DNA from: Sycon ciliatum
Lineage: Eukaryota > Porifera > Calcarea > Leucosolenida > Sycettidae
Length of the DNA: 64,000 bases
Direction: 5' to 3'
NCBI RefSeq assembly: GCF_964019385.1
Contig: NC_088654.1
Span: 19,819,998 to 19,883,997 of the forward strand
The position numbers and the translations under genes were made by a program. Positions 44,447-56,529 of the stretch are shown piece by piece; within the stretch, counting starts at the first letter, position 1, and each line of letters begins with the position of its first letter. Below the pieces are notes generated by a model. That model was given only the letters and a program-made list of their open reading frames with translations. It had not been told where the DNA came from and ran no database searches.

Positions 44447-44679
44447 AGTACTCTTGCATGCACCACACGCCATAATGTCTCACACATCACACCATACCCA
44501 CACAGTACTCTTGCATGCACCACACGCCATAATGTCTCACACATCACACCATACCCACACAGTACTCTTGCATGCACCACACGCCATAATGTCTCACACA
44601 TCACACCATACCCACACAGTACTCTTGCATGCACCACACGCCATAATGTCTCACACATCACACCATACACACACAGTTT
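44447..44679. repeat. 57-bp minisatellite, 4 copies
   Basis: The unit begins agtactcttgcatgcaccac, and starts are at 44,447, 44,504, 44,561 and 44,618. Copies are almost identical. 57 bp is 19 codons, so frames stay open on both strands without being genes. Confidence 0.95.
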
Positions 44680-44779
44680 TGTTTTGTTTTTGTCTGTTTT
44701 TTTGTTTGTTTGTTTTTTTACAAAGTCCACATACCTCCAGACACTGGGGTGAATAATGGAGTGTGGTGGTGGGGCCCAT

Positions 44780-44840
44780 TAAGCTCAGCCGACCAGAGGT
44801 CTCGGCTTCATAGCTCCATGGACGCACCAAAGAGAGATTG
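44780..44840 (-). repeat. LINE 3' UTR fragment, antisense
   Basis: gccgaccagaggtctcggc (44,788-44,806) is the complement of the conserved 3' UTR hairpin at 62,562. Flanks gggcccattaa and cttcatagc also align in reverse. A short, 5'-truncated LINE insertion in the opposite orientation to the one at 44,045. Confidence 0.55.
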
Positions 44841-45684
44841 GGTGGGGAGGATTTAGTTAGTAAGAACACGTATACTAGACCACCTAATGCACTACACTAT
44901 ATAGGACAATAGGCCTCAAGCACGTTGTACACAAACTCCCGTAAAATCCAGTATAATCTTGTAGAATCCCGTAGACCCGGTTGGGTGTTGAATGTGGAGG
45001 ACCCTATTGTGTTTACTGCTATTTCCTCGATGAAATGGGCCCTGAAGGCATTTCATACGAAAACCTTTTCCGGCAGCAAGTCGTTAGTTGAGCACCTATC
45101 ATCGAACATGAGTTATGTGCCTATCGCCTGCTGTCTTGCATTTATTGTTTACATTTATTTTTTATTTTCCTCTCTGTGCACTCTGCCTGTCTTGTGGCAC
45201 ATGCGAATACGTGGACTTACTGTTGACGTAAACGCTGACGTGCGTATAATAATAATAAGTCGTTAGTTCAATCCCAAAGTGAAGAAGCTGGAGAAGTGAT
45301 TGTTTGCTATGAACTGTTAGACTAAATGGGTCAAACGCGCATGTCTAGCACACAATGAACATCCAAATGGGTATGTACACACCTACGACCCTAGTACAGA
45401 ACTTCGTACATCTGTACAATATGCATAAGGACCATAGACGTCGGACTCTACAGGACAAAAACGAACCGATGTCGTTTCTTGGTGAGCTGAAGGCTGTGAT
45501 GATTTTCATGAGTCTCATGTTGTCTGTGTGTTTTCCTCTACCTATCAAGTGTTTCTGTTGTTGTGAGTGACTGCTTTAGCTGCGGGCACTTATTATCTTT
45601 AGCTAAAAGATATGCAAGACGTAGCCTTTTGTCTGCAGGTTCCATTCATCTGAAACCAGCTAGCTTTCATTCACACGTGCGCGT
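44841..45684. other. Intron, nothing recognised
   Basis: Short frames only. A taataataat tract lies at 45,247-45,258. Confidence 0.4.
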
Positions 45685-45942
45685 CAGGCGAAATAGCACG
45701 TCATAGTACATTTGAGACCCCCAGCGGGAAGAAGATGACGACGTCCACTAATTTAGTATCTGTGCACACGAATGTGCTGTGTGCGTGACTTTGTGTGTCA
45801 GCTACGACATCAAACCCTGTGGTTCCATGCCTACCGTGTAGGTCAGAACCATCCTGCAAAGTTTGAATGACGTAGGTAAAACGATCGCACCGCCAACCAT
45901 ACCTTTTGAAATTCTGTTCGTAGAATTTCTTGCTGAGAGGGG

Positions 45943-46481
45943 TGTGCTGGAATACTCCATCTCTGCAGTAGTGCATTTGTACTTGCATGAATCTGTAGCC
46001 TTACACAGTGTGTAGTATGTCACACATGACCGCATGACTAAAACCAGTGTGCATTGATACCCTTTGCCGCTGGCTCCAGTACGGTGGGTCAGTTTTCGCA
46101 CTCCTTTGTTATTCCCGCACCTGTCACTGCACTGCCCTTCCTCCGTGACCCGGAGCTGTTGCGAGCGCTCATGTTTCCTTTGCGTCTCCTTCGGAGCGCT
46201 TTCCTGCTCTCCGTGTCTCTTTGCATCGCTGCACTTTGGCTGGCGCTGTTTGCAAGCAGTGCTTTTATATTCACAGGTTCCGTGCTTTATTCGGGAGATG
46301 TAGAGTTAGACCTACGAGAGGTAGAGTGAGTCTAGAGTTTGCCCGCGCGGCTTGTAATTGTTGTTTCGCAGCTCAGAGTTTTGCTTGTATTTTTCAGAGT
46401 TTCGTGGTTCACAGATGTCCCTCGTTCTTCACAGTATATCAGTTTGTTCTCAACAGTGAGATTCAGTATCAGAGTGTAACA
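45943..46481. mobile_element. Solo LTR, 539 bp, 5-bp target duplication AGGGG
   Basis: It begins TGTGCTGGAATACTCC and ends CAGAGTGTAACA. AGGGG flanks it on both sides (45,938-45,942; 46,482-46,486). The empty site is visible in the sister copy at 49,150-49,170, which runs straight across. No internal retroelement is present, so it formed by LTR-LTR recombination. The orientation was not determined. Confidence 0.85.
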
Positions 46482-46778
46482 AGGGGTAGCTTGCAACCTC
46501 GATGTGGCTTGTTCCAGACATGCTGTGAAGCGAAACCCTGTTGAAGTAGTGGCGGGGATCTGCCCTGCAACTGCTACAACAAAAAAAATGATTCGATCTA
46601 AGAAAGTGTGACACAATGAATTTCCGTTGAACATTGAGTATTTCAAGCCTTTTCACGACGAAGATGGAGTTCTTTTTGGAGATGGACGTCGGGGCAAAGG
46701 ACATGGTTTCCGACTTCTGGTGTCTGGTGAAGCCAGGGATCATTTATCCAGCCAGGTCGGCAGCCTAACCGTCGGTAA

Positions 46779-47778
46779 TGTCGCATCCCTGGCTCTCAAT
46801 GACCGGACCCCGAAATCACTACGAGCGGCGACTGAATTGACATGTGGCCTCACGACAAGCCCAACAAAACCCAGGGGCCAACCAATATAGCTGGCTTAGT
46901 CCAAGTTCAACCCCACACGATCAACAGACAAAGACTGTTAGTTTTACGGTGTGAGTAGTCATTCAAATCCGAGTTCAAAGTAAACCAAGACAGAGAGCTG
47001 AGACCGAGTCTCAACTGCAGTAAAAGAGAGAGCGAGAGCTTCTTTTATAGCGCAATTTAGAGATATGGCGTGCTCATAGCCTAGAATGGTACGAGGTATT
47101 TCCAGGAACTACTAGAACAGGTAAAAATGGAATATGAGCAGCCAGTCAGCAGAAAAGAAAGACATGGAGAAGAAAGACCAAATTGGGACGTGGGGAGCCC
47201 GCTCACCCACGTCAGAGTACAAAGAGCGTGTATGAGGGTCACGCTGGGGAGCCCGCTCACCCAACGTGCCATAGTTTAGCGGCTTCTTATGGTAAGTTCT
47301 GCTGCATTCTTGGTCTTGCTTGCATGATACTCTGACCTCTCGCGCGGTGAGGGTTTTGGTTCTAGCACACGTCTTGGCTCTGCACTCTTTGCACTTAGCT
47401 CGGTTGGTTAGTCTTGGCTCTTTGCACAAAGCACCGAGGCATCGTGGAAACCTGTAGAACGTGGTAGTGACGTGGTTTTGCACAAAGCCTGGAGTCACAT
47501 TTCCAGGAAGTGAAACACTTCCAGGAAACGTACAACGCGAGAACCTACCTGACCAGGTTCCGGTGTTGGGTCACATGATGTGCCATGCCAAGAAGGCATG
47601 TCACGTAAGTCGGAAAATGCGTGTCGCTCAACCTACATGCTAAGCACGTGGGACAAGACACTGGCCAAACCACGTTCTATCAAAAAGGGCGTGACAGCTC
47701 AGCACAGAGCTGCTCACTACGTAGATCCTGCTGTCACAGGACTACCAGGCAGCAGTCATCACGTCCAGGGACGTGACA
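46779..47778. mobile_element. Solo LTR, 1,000 bp, 4-bp target duplication GTAA
   Basis: It begins TGTCGCATCCCTGG and ends CAGGGACGTGACA, flanked by GTAA (46,775-46,778; 47,779-47,782). The uninterrupted site is in copy A near 10,885-10,895 (complement). It shares the motif ggggagcycgctcaccca with the solo LTR at 53,828-54,816, so the two may belong to one LTR family (Gypsy-like by inference from the 4-bp duplication). Confidence 0.82.
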
Positions 47779-48158
47779 GTAACCTTGTGTTTGGATCGCG
47801 TTCTGCTCAATGTGGTGGATCACAAACAATTTTGATATCGCACAAATTGAACTAGGAATCGTGCGTACGGTATTTTGTATTCAGAAAATCGCAAAAAGTC
47901 TCTGACTCTCTGCGTGGCCATTCTATGCCACGAGAAACTCCAATCAGGCTCCTATGTCCTCTGCCTTCTTGATTGAATGTCCACTTCGTTTGAACAACAA
48001 ACACAACAATCGAGGACAGCTTTGCAATGAAAAATACAGCTATACTGGAGCTGGAAAAAAAGAAGAAAAAACGTGCTCAGGATGAGACTCGAGTAAACGC
48101 GTACTCTCCCAGCAGGTTTTGTGGATGTCGCTCATAGATGCATAATTTCGCGTTACGA

Positions 48159-48321
48159 GCTTTGAATACTATTTGTACACGAATAACATACCCCATTAAT
48201 TCTTCTTCGCATCTTTGACCCACACGTTGTGCGGAATGTTGCTTTGCGTCCTTGAATCGAGGTTTATTAACCATATTGTCCAATGGTCTTGCCAGTGTCG
48301 TCATCGACATGCATGTACATC
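48159..48321. repeat. Spacer with dispersed repeat tail
   Basis: It lies between head-to-head copies C and B. Bases 48,276-48,321 match 28-76 of the window. Otherwise not recognised. Confidence 0.45.
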
Positions 48322-49440
48322 AAGAAGGCAGAGGACATAGGAGCCTGATTGGAAATTTTCGTGGCATAGGACGGCCACACAGCGAGTCAGAGACGCTTTG
48401 CGATTTTCTGAATAAAAAATATCGTAGGCACGATGCATAGTTCAATTTGTGCAATATCAAACATTGTTTATGATCCACCACATCCAGCAGAACGGGATCC
48501 AAACACAAGCTTACAAACAGTTAGGCTGCCGACCTGACTGGACAAATGATCCTTGGCTTCACCAGATGCCAGAAGTCAGAAACCATGCCTTTGCCGCGAC
48601 GTCCATCTCCGAAAAGAACTCCATCTTCGTCGTGAAAAGGCTTGAAATACAGTCGAATGTCACTTATCCGACCACTTCGGGAATCAGGCATGTTGGATAA
48701 CTGAATATGTTGGATAACTGATATCATTTTTATGTGCATATATGGCTGGATTTCACTGATTTATGTACACAATACCCAAACTAGTATATTCATGCATATT
48801 CATGAATTGCTCCATGTACACATACATGTTAGCATACTTGACCAGATCTACTTCAAGTAAATGCATATTACACCGTATAATATACCAAAAAAGCAAACAA
48901 AAAAATTGAATTCTGCTGTTGAGAGTCATAAAATTACCACTCCCAGGCTTGTCGGATAACCGACGGGCTCGGATTACTGGCGACCGGATAAGTGACATTC
49001 GACTGTACTCAATATTCAACGGAGATTCATGGTCTCATGCTTTCTTAGATCGAATCATTTTTTTGTTGTAGCAGTTGCAGGGCAGATCCCCGCCACTACT
49101 TCAACAGGGTTTCGCTTCACAGCATGCCTGGAACAAGCCATATCGAGGTTGCAAGCCACCCCTCTCAGCAAGAAATTCGAAATTTCAATGGTGGAAGGTA
49201 TACTACGAACATAATTTCAAAAGGTATGGTTCGCGGCGCGATCGTTCTACCTACGTCATTCAAACTTTGCAGGATGGTTCTGACCAACATGTTAGGCATG
49301 GAACCACAGGGTTTGATGTCATAGCTGACACACAAAGTCACACACACAGCACATTCGTGTCCACAGATACTAAATTAGTGGACGTGGTCATCTTCTTCCC
49401 GCTGGTCTCAAATGTACGATGACATGCTATTTCGCCGGAC
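48322..49440 (+). mobile_element. TIR element family CGTCAGGCGAAAT, copy B (left-truncated)
   Basis: It is collinear with 10,702-11,468 of copy A and ends in ctatttcgccggacg. It lacks about the first 200 bp. It is interrupted by a 356-bp MITE at 48,650-49,005. Coding content is absent, as in the other copies. It lies head-to-head with copy C. Confidence 0.85.
48650..49005. mobile_element. pogo/Tigger-like MITE, TA target duplication
   Basis: The ends CAGTCGAATGTCACTTATCC and its inverse (48,986-49,005) form a TIR of about 21 bp, flanked by TA (48,648-48,649; 49,006-49,007). The pattern CAGTCGA followed by TTATCCG is characteristic of Tigger/pogo elements. Copy A shows the empty site gaaatactcaatattc. 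Internal ggataac words repeat the TIR core. No transposase is present. Confidence 0.88.
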
Positions 49441-50937
49441 GAGGAGTCAATGGGCAATGGAAACAGCTCCAAATTGCAGCCAGGGATTGTATGAGGGCAA
49501 ACAGGTATGACAATAGCCATGGGCTATTGCAGCAGCGGACAGCACAACAGAGAATCTGACATCAACCGGAAGAGGGGAGGGGTGCGATGTTGACCAAGGT
49601 TGGGCAACAGTACTGTCCAGGTTTCCTTCATCCAGAGAGTAAACCCAGGGTCCTGAAATAGAATGAGTGTCGTTGTGATAACATCATTTTATGAGTGCGT
49701 TGTTACGATACAGTGTTTGTTGTGTGTTGTGCGTGTGTGTCGGATAATAATATTAATAACAATACGCCGATATAATTAGTTGCATAGATAGTACTTACGT
49801 TGTTGCTTGCATTCTCGCTCTCCACAGCAACTTCATTGCGTGCTGCGTTCTATGTATTCCTATTCTGTACACTGACTCTCTCTCTCTGACAGGGTTTGCT
49901 GTCACCCTGTCGCTGGGCGCAAGCACCCTCTGACAGACCAAACCGATTCGCTTCATCTTTGCAATATTTTTCTCCTTTCGATTTGAATTATTTCTGTTTG
50001 TTCTGCACTCTGACTTTTCCTTGTTGCACTTGCGCTTTTGGACGGAGACTAACTTTGCTGTCGCCATTATTATATCCATGGTTACGTAGTCGTTGTCCGT
50101 TGACATGACTCATCGATGCATCATGCATGATTTGTGATCATCTGCTTTTCTGATCTTCAAAGACTTCATGCATGCACGCACTGATGACACGTAAGCCAAT
50201 GCACACACTGATGTACACGTAAGCCAATGCACGCACCCGGGCACGTTTTGCTGATGACAGCGATTTGGCGATTGTGGTTCTTGGTTCTTTTCTTGTTGTA
50301 ATCTTCTTGTAAATATCTTAACTTAATTTTTGTTCTCCTACCTGGTCGCTTGGTGCACTGGTTTGTGTGAGCGACGGTACTGGTGGTTTGTGGAGTACAG
50401 TAGTGAGGAGGATTAGGCAACAGTCCCGAACACGCTAAATATAAGTTTACGTTTCAGATGGAGCGATAACTAAAGCGGCGGGTAGCGCATAGTCCTCACT
50501 CGGTTGCAGCAGTCTGCAATGCGTGAGATGAGGTAACATGATGGCACACTGAACAACTCCATTGTTGTAACGCCAAACCAATTCATGGAAGCTAAGCCAC
50601 CACTTTGATTGTGTAAGGTGTGCAAGACACCCCTGTCAGCTGCCAGGCCAAGTCAACTGGGTTAAACTTTACGTATCTTGATCTCACCTGTCCATGCCGC
50701 CCTTATGTTTTCGGTGTTGAATCTTTATGAAGTATTGATTTATTTTTTCCTCTTGCTGTCCTCTGATGCTTCATAGCGCTTTCAGTACCAAGCCAGTACC
50801 TAGGCCGTGGAACAGACACCGGATCACCCACGATTGGACATGATGCAAGCGATTGGGAACAGCCTTGTGTGATGTATAAATGGGTAACCCGGCATGCCAT
50901 TATTTAGTGTGTATGTGAGTGATGACGGATTGAGTAA
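49441..50937. other. Intron, nothing recognised
   Basis: It contains a small duplication (acgtaagccaatgcacrcac, twice at 50,188-50,235). A 103-codon basic minus-strand frame (50,106-49,795) has no recognised domain. Confidence 0.4.
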
Positions 50938-51165
50938 GAAGCCCGATGGGCAGTGATGACACATGATTGCGTATGGCTTGATGCCATAATCACGGAGAAG
51001 CCCGATGGGCAGTGAGGATACCAGATTGTGTATGAGTTGATGCCATGATGAGGGAGAAGCCCAATGGGCAGTGATGACACATGGTTGTGTATGGCATGAT
51101 GCCATGATGAGAGAGAACCCCGATGGGCAGTGATGACACATGAAAGTGTATGACTTGATGAACGA
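50938..51165. repeat. 59-bp minisatellite, ~4 copies
   Basis: The unit begins aagcccgatgggcagtgatg, with starts near 50,939, 50,998, 51,057 and 51,116. Copies have diverged by several substitutions each. Confidence 0.9.
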
Positions 51166-51192
51166 TGATGTGGTTATGAATGATTACAGAAA

Positions 51193-51196
<4 letters not shown>

Positions 51197-51276
<80 letters not shown>

Positions 51277-51632
51277 GATAGATAGAGAGAGAGATAGGGA
51301 TAGAATGAGAGAGAGAGAGAGAGAGAGAGTGACTGGATGAATGAGACTCCTACACAGATGTATCCAGTCTTTGATGTGGTTGAGCCTGTTGTGGCGAGAC
51401 GACTGCATAGTAGCGTTGCAATGGCCATGCCACATACGCAATAGGGTGAGGTTTTACACATAAACCTTGCCTCCTAACTGCCAGTTACATAGAGGTATGT
51501 GTGTTTTTATGTCTCGGTACCTGCTTTTCACCCGTTTTTTTGTTGTGGCACGCGGAGGAGTGTACGTGCGCGGGCAGTACGTGTGTGTACAGTGAGTGTG
51601 TGCATACACTAAGTGTGTGTGTGTGTGTGTGT
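51197..51632. repeat. GA and GT microsatellites
   Basis: (GA)n with a few interruptions at 51,197-51,329. A shorter (GT)n lies at 51,613-51,632. Arg-Glu and Ser-Leu frames through the GA tract are artefacts. Confidence 0.95.
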
Positions 51633-53380
51633 GCGGTGAGTGTGCGTAAGGGTGCATGTGTGTGCAGTAAGTGTTGACGTGTGCATTCGATACAGCATTC
51701 TTTCTCTTGCAGGAACTGACCGGACGTCCAGCCCAATCACGGAAGTACAGCACGTCACATTGAATTTACTGGCAGTACTACTCCATGATGTAGCACTCAC
51801 CACATAGCAGGGGAACTTTCGGGCAATTCGCAGAGATTTTGTCTGCTCTGATTGCACTGCTGATCACGTCATCCTGGATGATGTGCGCTCGCCCGGTTGC
51901 CGCCGAACCCAACCTGGCCAACCGGTGATCATCCCAGGGCAAGTCTGGCCGGGTCTCCATAATGTTCATATTAACTATACACTTGCCCACAGATGGTGGT
52001 CACAGTACCCGGGACTTTGGCACACTGGCACCATGCGCCACACTGGTCGTTTGTTCTTGTCCAAGTCCATGTGTGCTGCTCTCCTATCGGCCTCACTATC
52101 CTTTACATTGTGAGTGTGATTGCTCTGGTAGACCACTACCCCATCTACTGAACAGTTGCTTTGTGAGTGAAAAGTTTTGTTTTTTAACGGCTGAGCGTAG
52201 CGAAAGAGTGCAAAAAACGTATTTTTCACTCGCAAATATTTTTATGTGTTTGCTCTTGTTCTGCGCAACTCCATTGAACCCACCATCGTGGTCTTTGTTT
52301 TCCTCGTGGTAGTTGAAGTGGCCCGCCCACCCACCCTGGTTTCATGGGGGTCTGCCGCTGTTCTTCTTGATATTCTATGCCAATGTGTGTGGCTTATGAT
52401 TACGACATACACTGGTTATTACATACCATTTCTTGCTGTCTCTATTCTTGGGTCCGACTGGCAGCGGGGCAGGAATTAATGAAATAGAAAGGTTTTTTGG
52501 CCGAAAGGCGTGTTTTCCTCTAGCCCGGTTATTATTTATTATTATTATTTAAACGCGGATACTGAGCCAGTAAAAAAAGTGTATTCTCTGACCGCTTATC
52601 ATCTTGTAACAGTCGTGGATAGTTGCTGCATAACTCGTTCTCATGTGTTTCTTCTCTTTTTTACATATTATTTATTCTTGTTTTATGAGTGCAATAAGAG
52701 TAAAATAGATGCAGACATGGCCAGACGAATTATTGGAATTTTAAAGGATTTTTATTATTCAAAACCGATTTTGTGTCCCGCTCATCAGTGAATATATTCT
52801 TGTTTTACTAGGGAATTCCCAACAGGCGGCGACGCCTTTTTACAGGGAACCCTAGGAACATTGTGATAGATGCGCGAACTTCAGCTGGTGACCTAGGCGT
52901 ACGGCAAGCCGGTGGCAGTGCATTCCACCTATCAGCACCTAAGTAAGAAATTGCACTGAAGCTTGCTTTTACTCTCGGTACACGTCCGGTTGAGCGGTCG
53001 CTTCTAGGAATGTAGGGAGTCATTGTTTTCAGGCGCTCATCTGCTGCCCAGCCACCCACGCTCACCACTGCCTGGCCATGCTGTTTCACTTGATTTTACA
53101 GCCTTTTCTCCCGCTTGCTGGCGGTTCTTTGATGGATTTAAATATGTTTCGGCTATTTATCTATTAGGTGGCTGCGAGTGTGGTTTTTTGCTTCTACTCA
53201 TTTCTGCAAATCCACTACAGTGGTGAGTGTGAATGCTCTGGTAGACCACTACCCGATGTACTGAACAGTTGCTTTGTGAGTGAAAACATGACATTTCGTC
53301 TAAAATTCCGGTGCTTGAAAATTTCAAAAGCCTGCCAAATACCACAAGATTCATGATTGTAATCCTTCTAGATAACTCAC
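51633..53380. other. Intron with a short repeated segment and a possible LINE tail
   Basis: 52,111-52,173 and 53,223-53,286 are about 90% identical (gagtgtgattgctctggtag and following). The minus-strand frame 53,089-52,808 includes FSAISYLGADRWNALPPACR, which resembles the WNxLP block ending many LINE proteins (low confidence). Otherwise nothing is recognised. Confidence 0.4.
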
Positions 53381-53746
53381 ATGCAGGCTGTGTTGTCCCA
53401 GTAATAGGTCCGCTCAACACCATAGACTTCAAAGGCGGAGCCAATGTATTCTGTACATTGATGTTGCTGAATGAATATACTGCATCCTCCTCCAGTATGC
53501 CTACTGTACCACTCTGTCCATGTGAAATGGTCACTGTATGACCCGTGCGATTGGTTTCAGTGTTCATTGTTGTTGACATGACACATATCTCGGGTGAACT
53601 AGAAGAAGTCTGTGAAATTCCAGAAATTGTGGATAGTACGGGAGTATAGCAAACAGCGCCAAGGTTATAATCACCGGTATTCACTGTGATTGTCAAAGTG
53701 ATCAATTTATTGCCTCCTGCTGTTGTCAGACTTGGCGTAGGAGGCT
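53381..53746 (-). CDS. Exon: fibronectin-III-like domain
   Basis: This is a 366-bp exon (122 codons, phase 1-1). The acceptor ttgctgtgaacag precedes 53,746 and the donor T|GTGAGT follows 53,381. It starts EPPTPSLTTAGG, a Pro-rich entry typical of FN3. It has a long central Ser/Thr-rich stretch and ends with VYSFSNINVQNTLAPPLKS, resembling the F-G strands of FN3. Cysteines (AVCYTP, EICVMS, TQPAC) are unusual for FN3. The splice phase and position tie it to the Ig gene; the domain assignment is tentative. It is the most 5' exon seen. Confidence 0.7.
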
Positions 53747-53827
53747 CTGTTCACAGCAAAATGCATAAAAACACCCGTATCAAGTTGTGAGTGCACATGC
53801 ACAAGCGCACGAACGCACAACCACATA

Positions 53828-54816
53828 TGTCACGGCCGCGCGTTGGCGGGTTTGTGACTTGGATTAGATCAGTCTAGTGGCTACCCAGGTAGACGACCAA
53901 TATAGTCGCCATCCAAGTTGCTAGCTCACATAGAACAACAGGTTTCTAATTCCACTTGAACAGTGTTTATTTGAACCATTGCAGTACTAGATCGAAAGAT
54001 CAAGTGTGAAGAGTCAAAGACCCAAAGCAGGAGTCAAGCGAGAGAGCATTAGAGTAGTGAGCTCCCCGAGAGTCAAGAGAGTAGTGAGCTCCCCGGATTG
54101 AGGATGAATGTTTGCAAAACAGCTCCTTATATATGCTACATTATGTGATCAAAAGTATACAGCGGCAAGAATGCGTAAGGATTATTTCTATATTACAAAC
54201 AGTGGTGCAGTATGTGCAATCAGCCAAACTAGAATATAGTACAAAGATCAATCAATACGGGGAGCTCGCTCACCCAAATGAGAATATCAGTGATCTCCCA
54301 ATGCTGGCATGATCTTGGTGATCCGGTGGACTGGGATGCATTGCAGCAGGCGGGAAGCGTAGCTGTGTCGCTCTTGTGGTTTCACCCAATATGGGCTCTT
54401 CCCCCCAAACATAGCAGCAGACGGCAATGCCGTGTTCCCTCCAATGGGCCTGGGGCCTAGAGTACGCGAAGTACTGTCGACCCTTTGCGTCTTACGACAC
54501 GAGAAGAGGCGCCACTCTTGCTCAACTAACAAAGGTATCAGCTCCCTTGCAGGACTAAGCGTGGCCCCCTCAAACTCAACAGTGTAGTGAGTACAATGCT
54601 GACGACTTGTACTGAAGGTGTTGCCGACGTACGACAACACTTTGCGACTCTAGGCCACGAGTTGTAAGCCATGATTGCTCAACTAACGAAAAAGCCAAAT
54701 CCTTCGCAGGACTAATCATGGTTCTTACAGAACTCTAGAATATTTCGGAGTCTAGCTTTGGCTGCTGAACTCAATGCGTGGTTGCTTTCACGACGAGTCT
54801 GATCCGGGTCATGACA
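53828..54816. mobile_element. Solo LTR, 989 bp, 4-bp target duplication CATA
   Basis: It begins TGTCACGGCCGCGCG and ends GGGTCATGACA, flanked by CATA (53,824-53,827; 54,817-54,820). It lies 82 bp upstream of the 53,381-53,746 exon's acceptor. It resembles the 46,779-47,778 LTR in length, termini and the gctcgctcaccca motif. Confidence 0.8.
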
Positions 54817-54820
54817 CATA

Positions 54821-55400
54821 CAAACACACACACACACATTATTGCACGGGTACAGATTATGAGGGCAGTACTAGATTTATCACGACATAGCATGATTATT
54901 TATCATGACATAGCATACCTAAACTGTTATTGAAAGGAATACTATTGTAATAGTACACATAAAAAGGACACACTCCAGGCTCTTTACGAACATCTTGAAA
55001 GTTTTTGGCTTCACAAGGATACTTTCAAGCCTTCTCATCAGGTGAAATACAGGCAAGGGAAAAGGAACAGGAACAGTGGATGAAGTACAGTAAGGAGGTG
55101 GTAAAACAGTGCAAAGAAGAAGATAGCTAAAGTAAACAGCGAAAATGCGTGACCTATACACATAGCAATAATGACACAAAGGTGCAAGTGCGAGAAAAAA
55201 AGAAGAAAAAAGCTCAATAAGCGTGACATGTAGTGCGACAACAAGATACAACCACTGGACATAACTAACGAGGTTTTGATGACCTACCTAACAGCCTAAG
55301 TGTGAATTTAATTCCCGTAGCTATGCAGAAGACATTACTTCAGTAACGTCTGGCGCTACCCAGGGTCCACACAGCTTTAATTTGGTGTTTGTTTGTTTGT
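54821..55400. other. Unannotated stretch
   Basis: It holds a small imperfect dyad at 54,993-55,040 (cttgaaag paired with ctttcaag). No gene is recognised. Confidence 0.4.
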
Positions 55401-55831
55401 GGTAGACGGACCTCCATCTGGCGCTATCCCGTATCTGTCCCGTACCGTACCATCAAAGACAGCTGGCCACAAACAGCTGGCCACAATATTCAACGCATAT
55501 TCAAATAGGGCTTTCAAATGCAAGATCACAACGTGAAGCAACTTGGAAGAACGAGTATGCATGTGAAGTGTATCAGGTAATGCATGTAGGGCGGTTGTGC
55601 AGCTTCGAATCCCAGGTTATGCAAAAAAATTGGAGAATTGAAAAAATTATAACATCCCTATGTTCTTTGGCCTAGGCCATCAAGGTGGTAGACGGTGTCG
55701 TATTACCGTCGACCGTACCTGTCTCATGCCGTACCGTACCATCAAAGACGGCTGGCCACAACAAACAGCTGGCCACAATATTCAAATCAGGCTTTCAAAT
55801 GCAAGATCATAACGTGAAGCAACTTGGAAGA
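55401..55831. repeat. Direct duplication of ~150 bp
   Basis: 55,401-55,551 and 55,686-55,831 share ggtagacgg, cgtaccgtaccatcaaagac, agctggccacaatattcaa and caagatcayaacgtgaagca in order, with small indels. The spacer of about 134 bp is unrelated. The family is unknown. Confidence 0.8.
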
Positions 55832-56529
55832 ATTATTCTCTGCCATCCTGGGTGCCTAAATTGTTGACCCCTGACGCTGCGCTCGCGGAGTATTTGTAGA
55901 TTTGACTTTATCGGATTTGGAATTTGTGGTGCCTCTCGCCGCCCGCCCACCCTAGCCACACCTGGAGCTGCTGCCGCCGCCGCCATCCGTCGTCATGCTG
56001 TTTCCGCTCATCAGCCTGCCAGCCAACACTGGTTTTCGCCGCAGTCCGTTCCTGCGTGCACCGCATTCTGGCTGCCTGTCAATCACCGGCTGTTGACATT
56101 AAACTTGAGCCTCAACATCCGCACTTCACCGCCTGGATTCGGAGCTGCTGTGGAGCAACCACCCATGCATTACCCGATACACTTCGCATTCCGCTGAGAG
56201 GTCAGGGACCATGTTCAATTGGGACCAGGAGAGAGCCATCTCCGGCAACTATGGACCTGGAAGCCACGAGTAGAGCGGCAGCACCAACCACAGGGCCCAC
56301 AGTGGGCCTTGCAACATAAGAGAGCGAGCGGGACAAGCGGCGCATGAGGAGTCGGCTTGTTCGGCATGGAGCTTGAGATGACGTCGTGGGGAGCGTCTTT
56401 TGGACCGCCAAACTTCCGGCACTGCAAAACCAGCAATGGCAGGCAGAACATTGTCGGCTACGTCTCTATTCCGATACAGGTTTGCAGTGCTCACCGAGGC
56501 ATTCGTGATGAGGCAAACCACTCCTATAG
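55832..56529. other. GC-rich stretch, nothing recognised
   Basis: It includes gctgctgccgccgccgccat at 55,968. Open frames on both strands have no recognised domain; part may be the 3' UTR of the next LINE fragment. Confidence 0.35.

Larger units (their letters stand above)
45685..48158 (-). mobile_element. TIR element family CGTCAGGCGAAAT, copy C, with two solo LTRs inside
   Basis: The right end of the family (CGTCAGGCGAAAT) starts at 45,685. The sequence then follows the reverse complement of 11,468-10,501, with interruptions at 45,943-46,481 and 46,779-47,778, ending in a degenerate aatttcgcgttacg near 48,158. Removing the two LTRs and one copy of each target duplication leaves about 926 bp, close to the 968 bp of copy A. 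This shows the interruptions are later insertions. Confidence 0.85.

Noticed and set aside
49795..50106. 103-codon basic minus-strand frame with a GTAAGT at its end, as an additional exon
   Set aside because: The donor-like site is out of the phase used by the gene in this frame, no acceptor or domain is recognisable, and the sequence is mostly low-complexity Lys/Arg.
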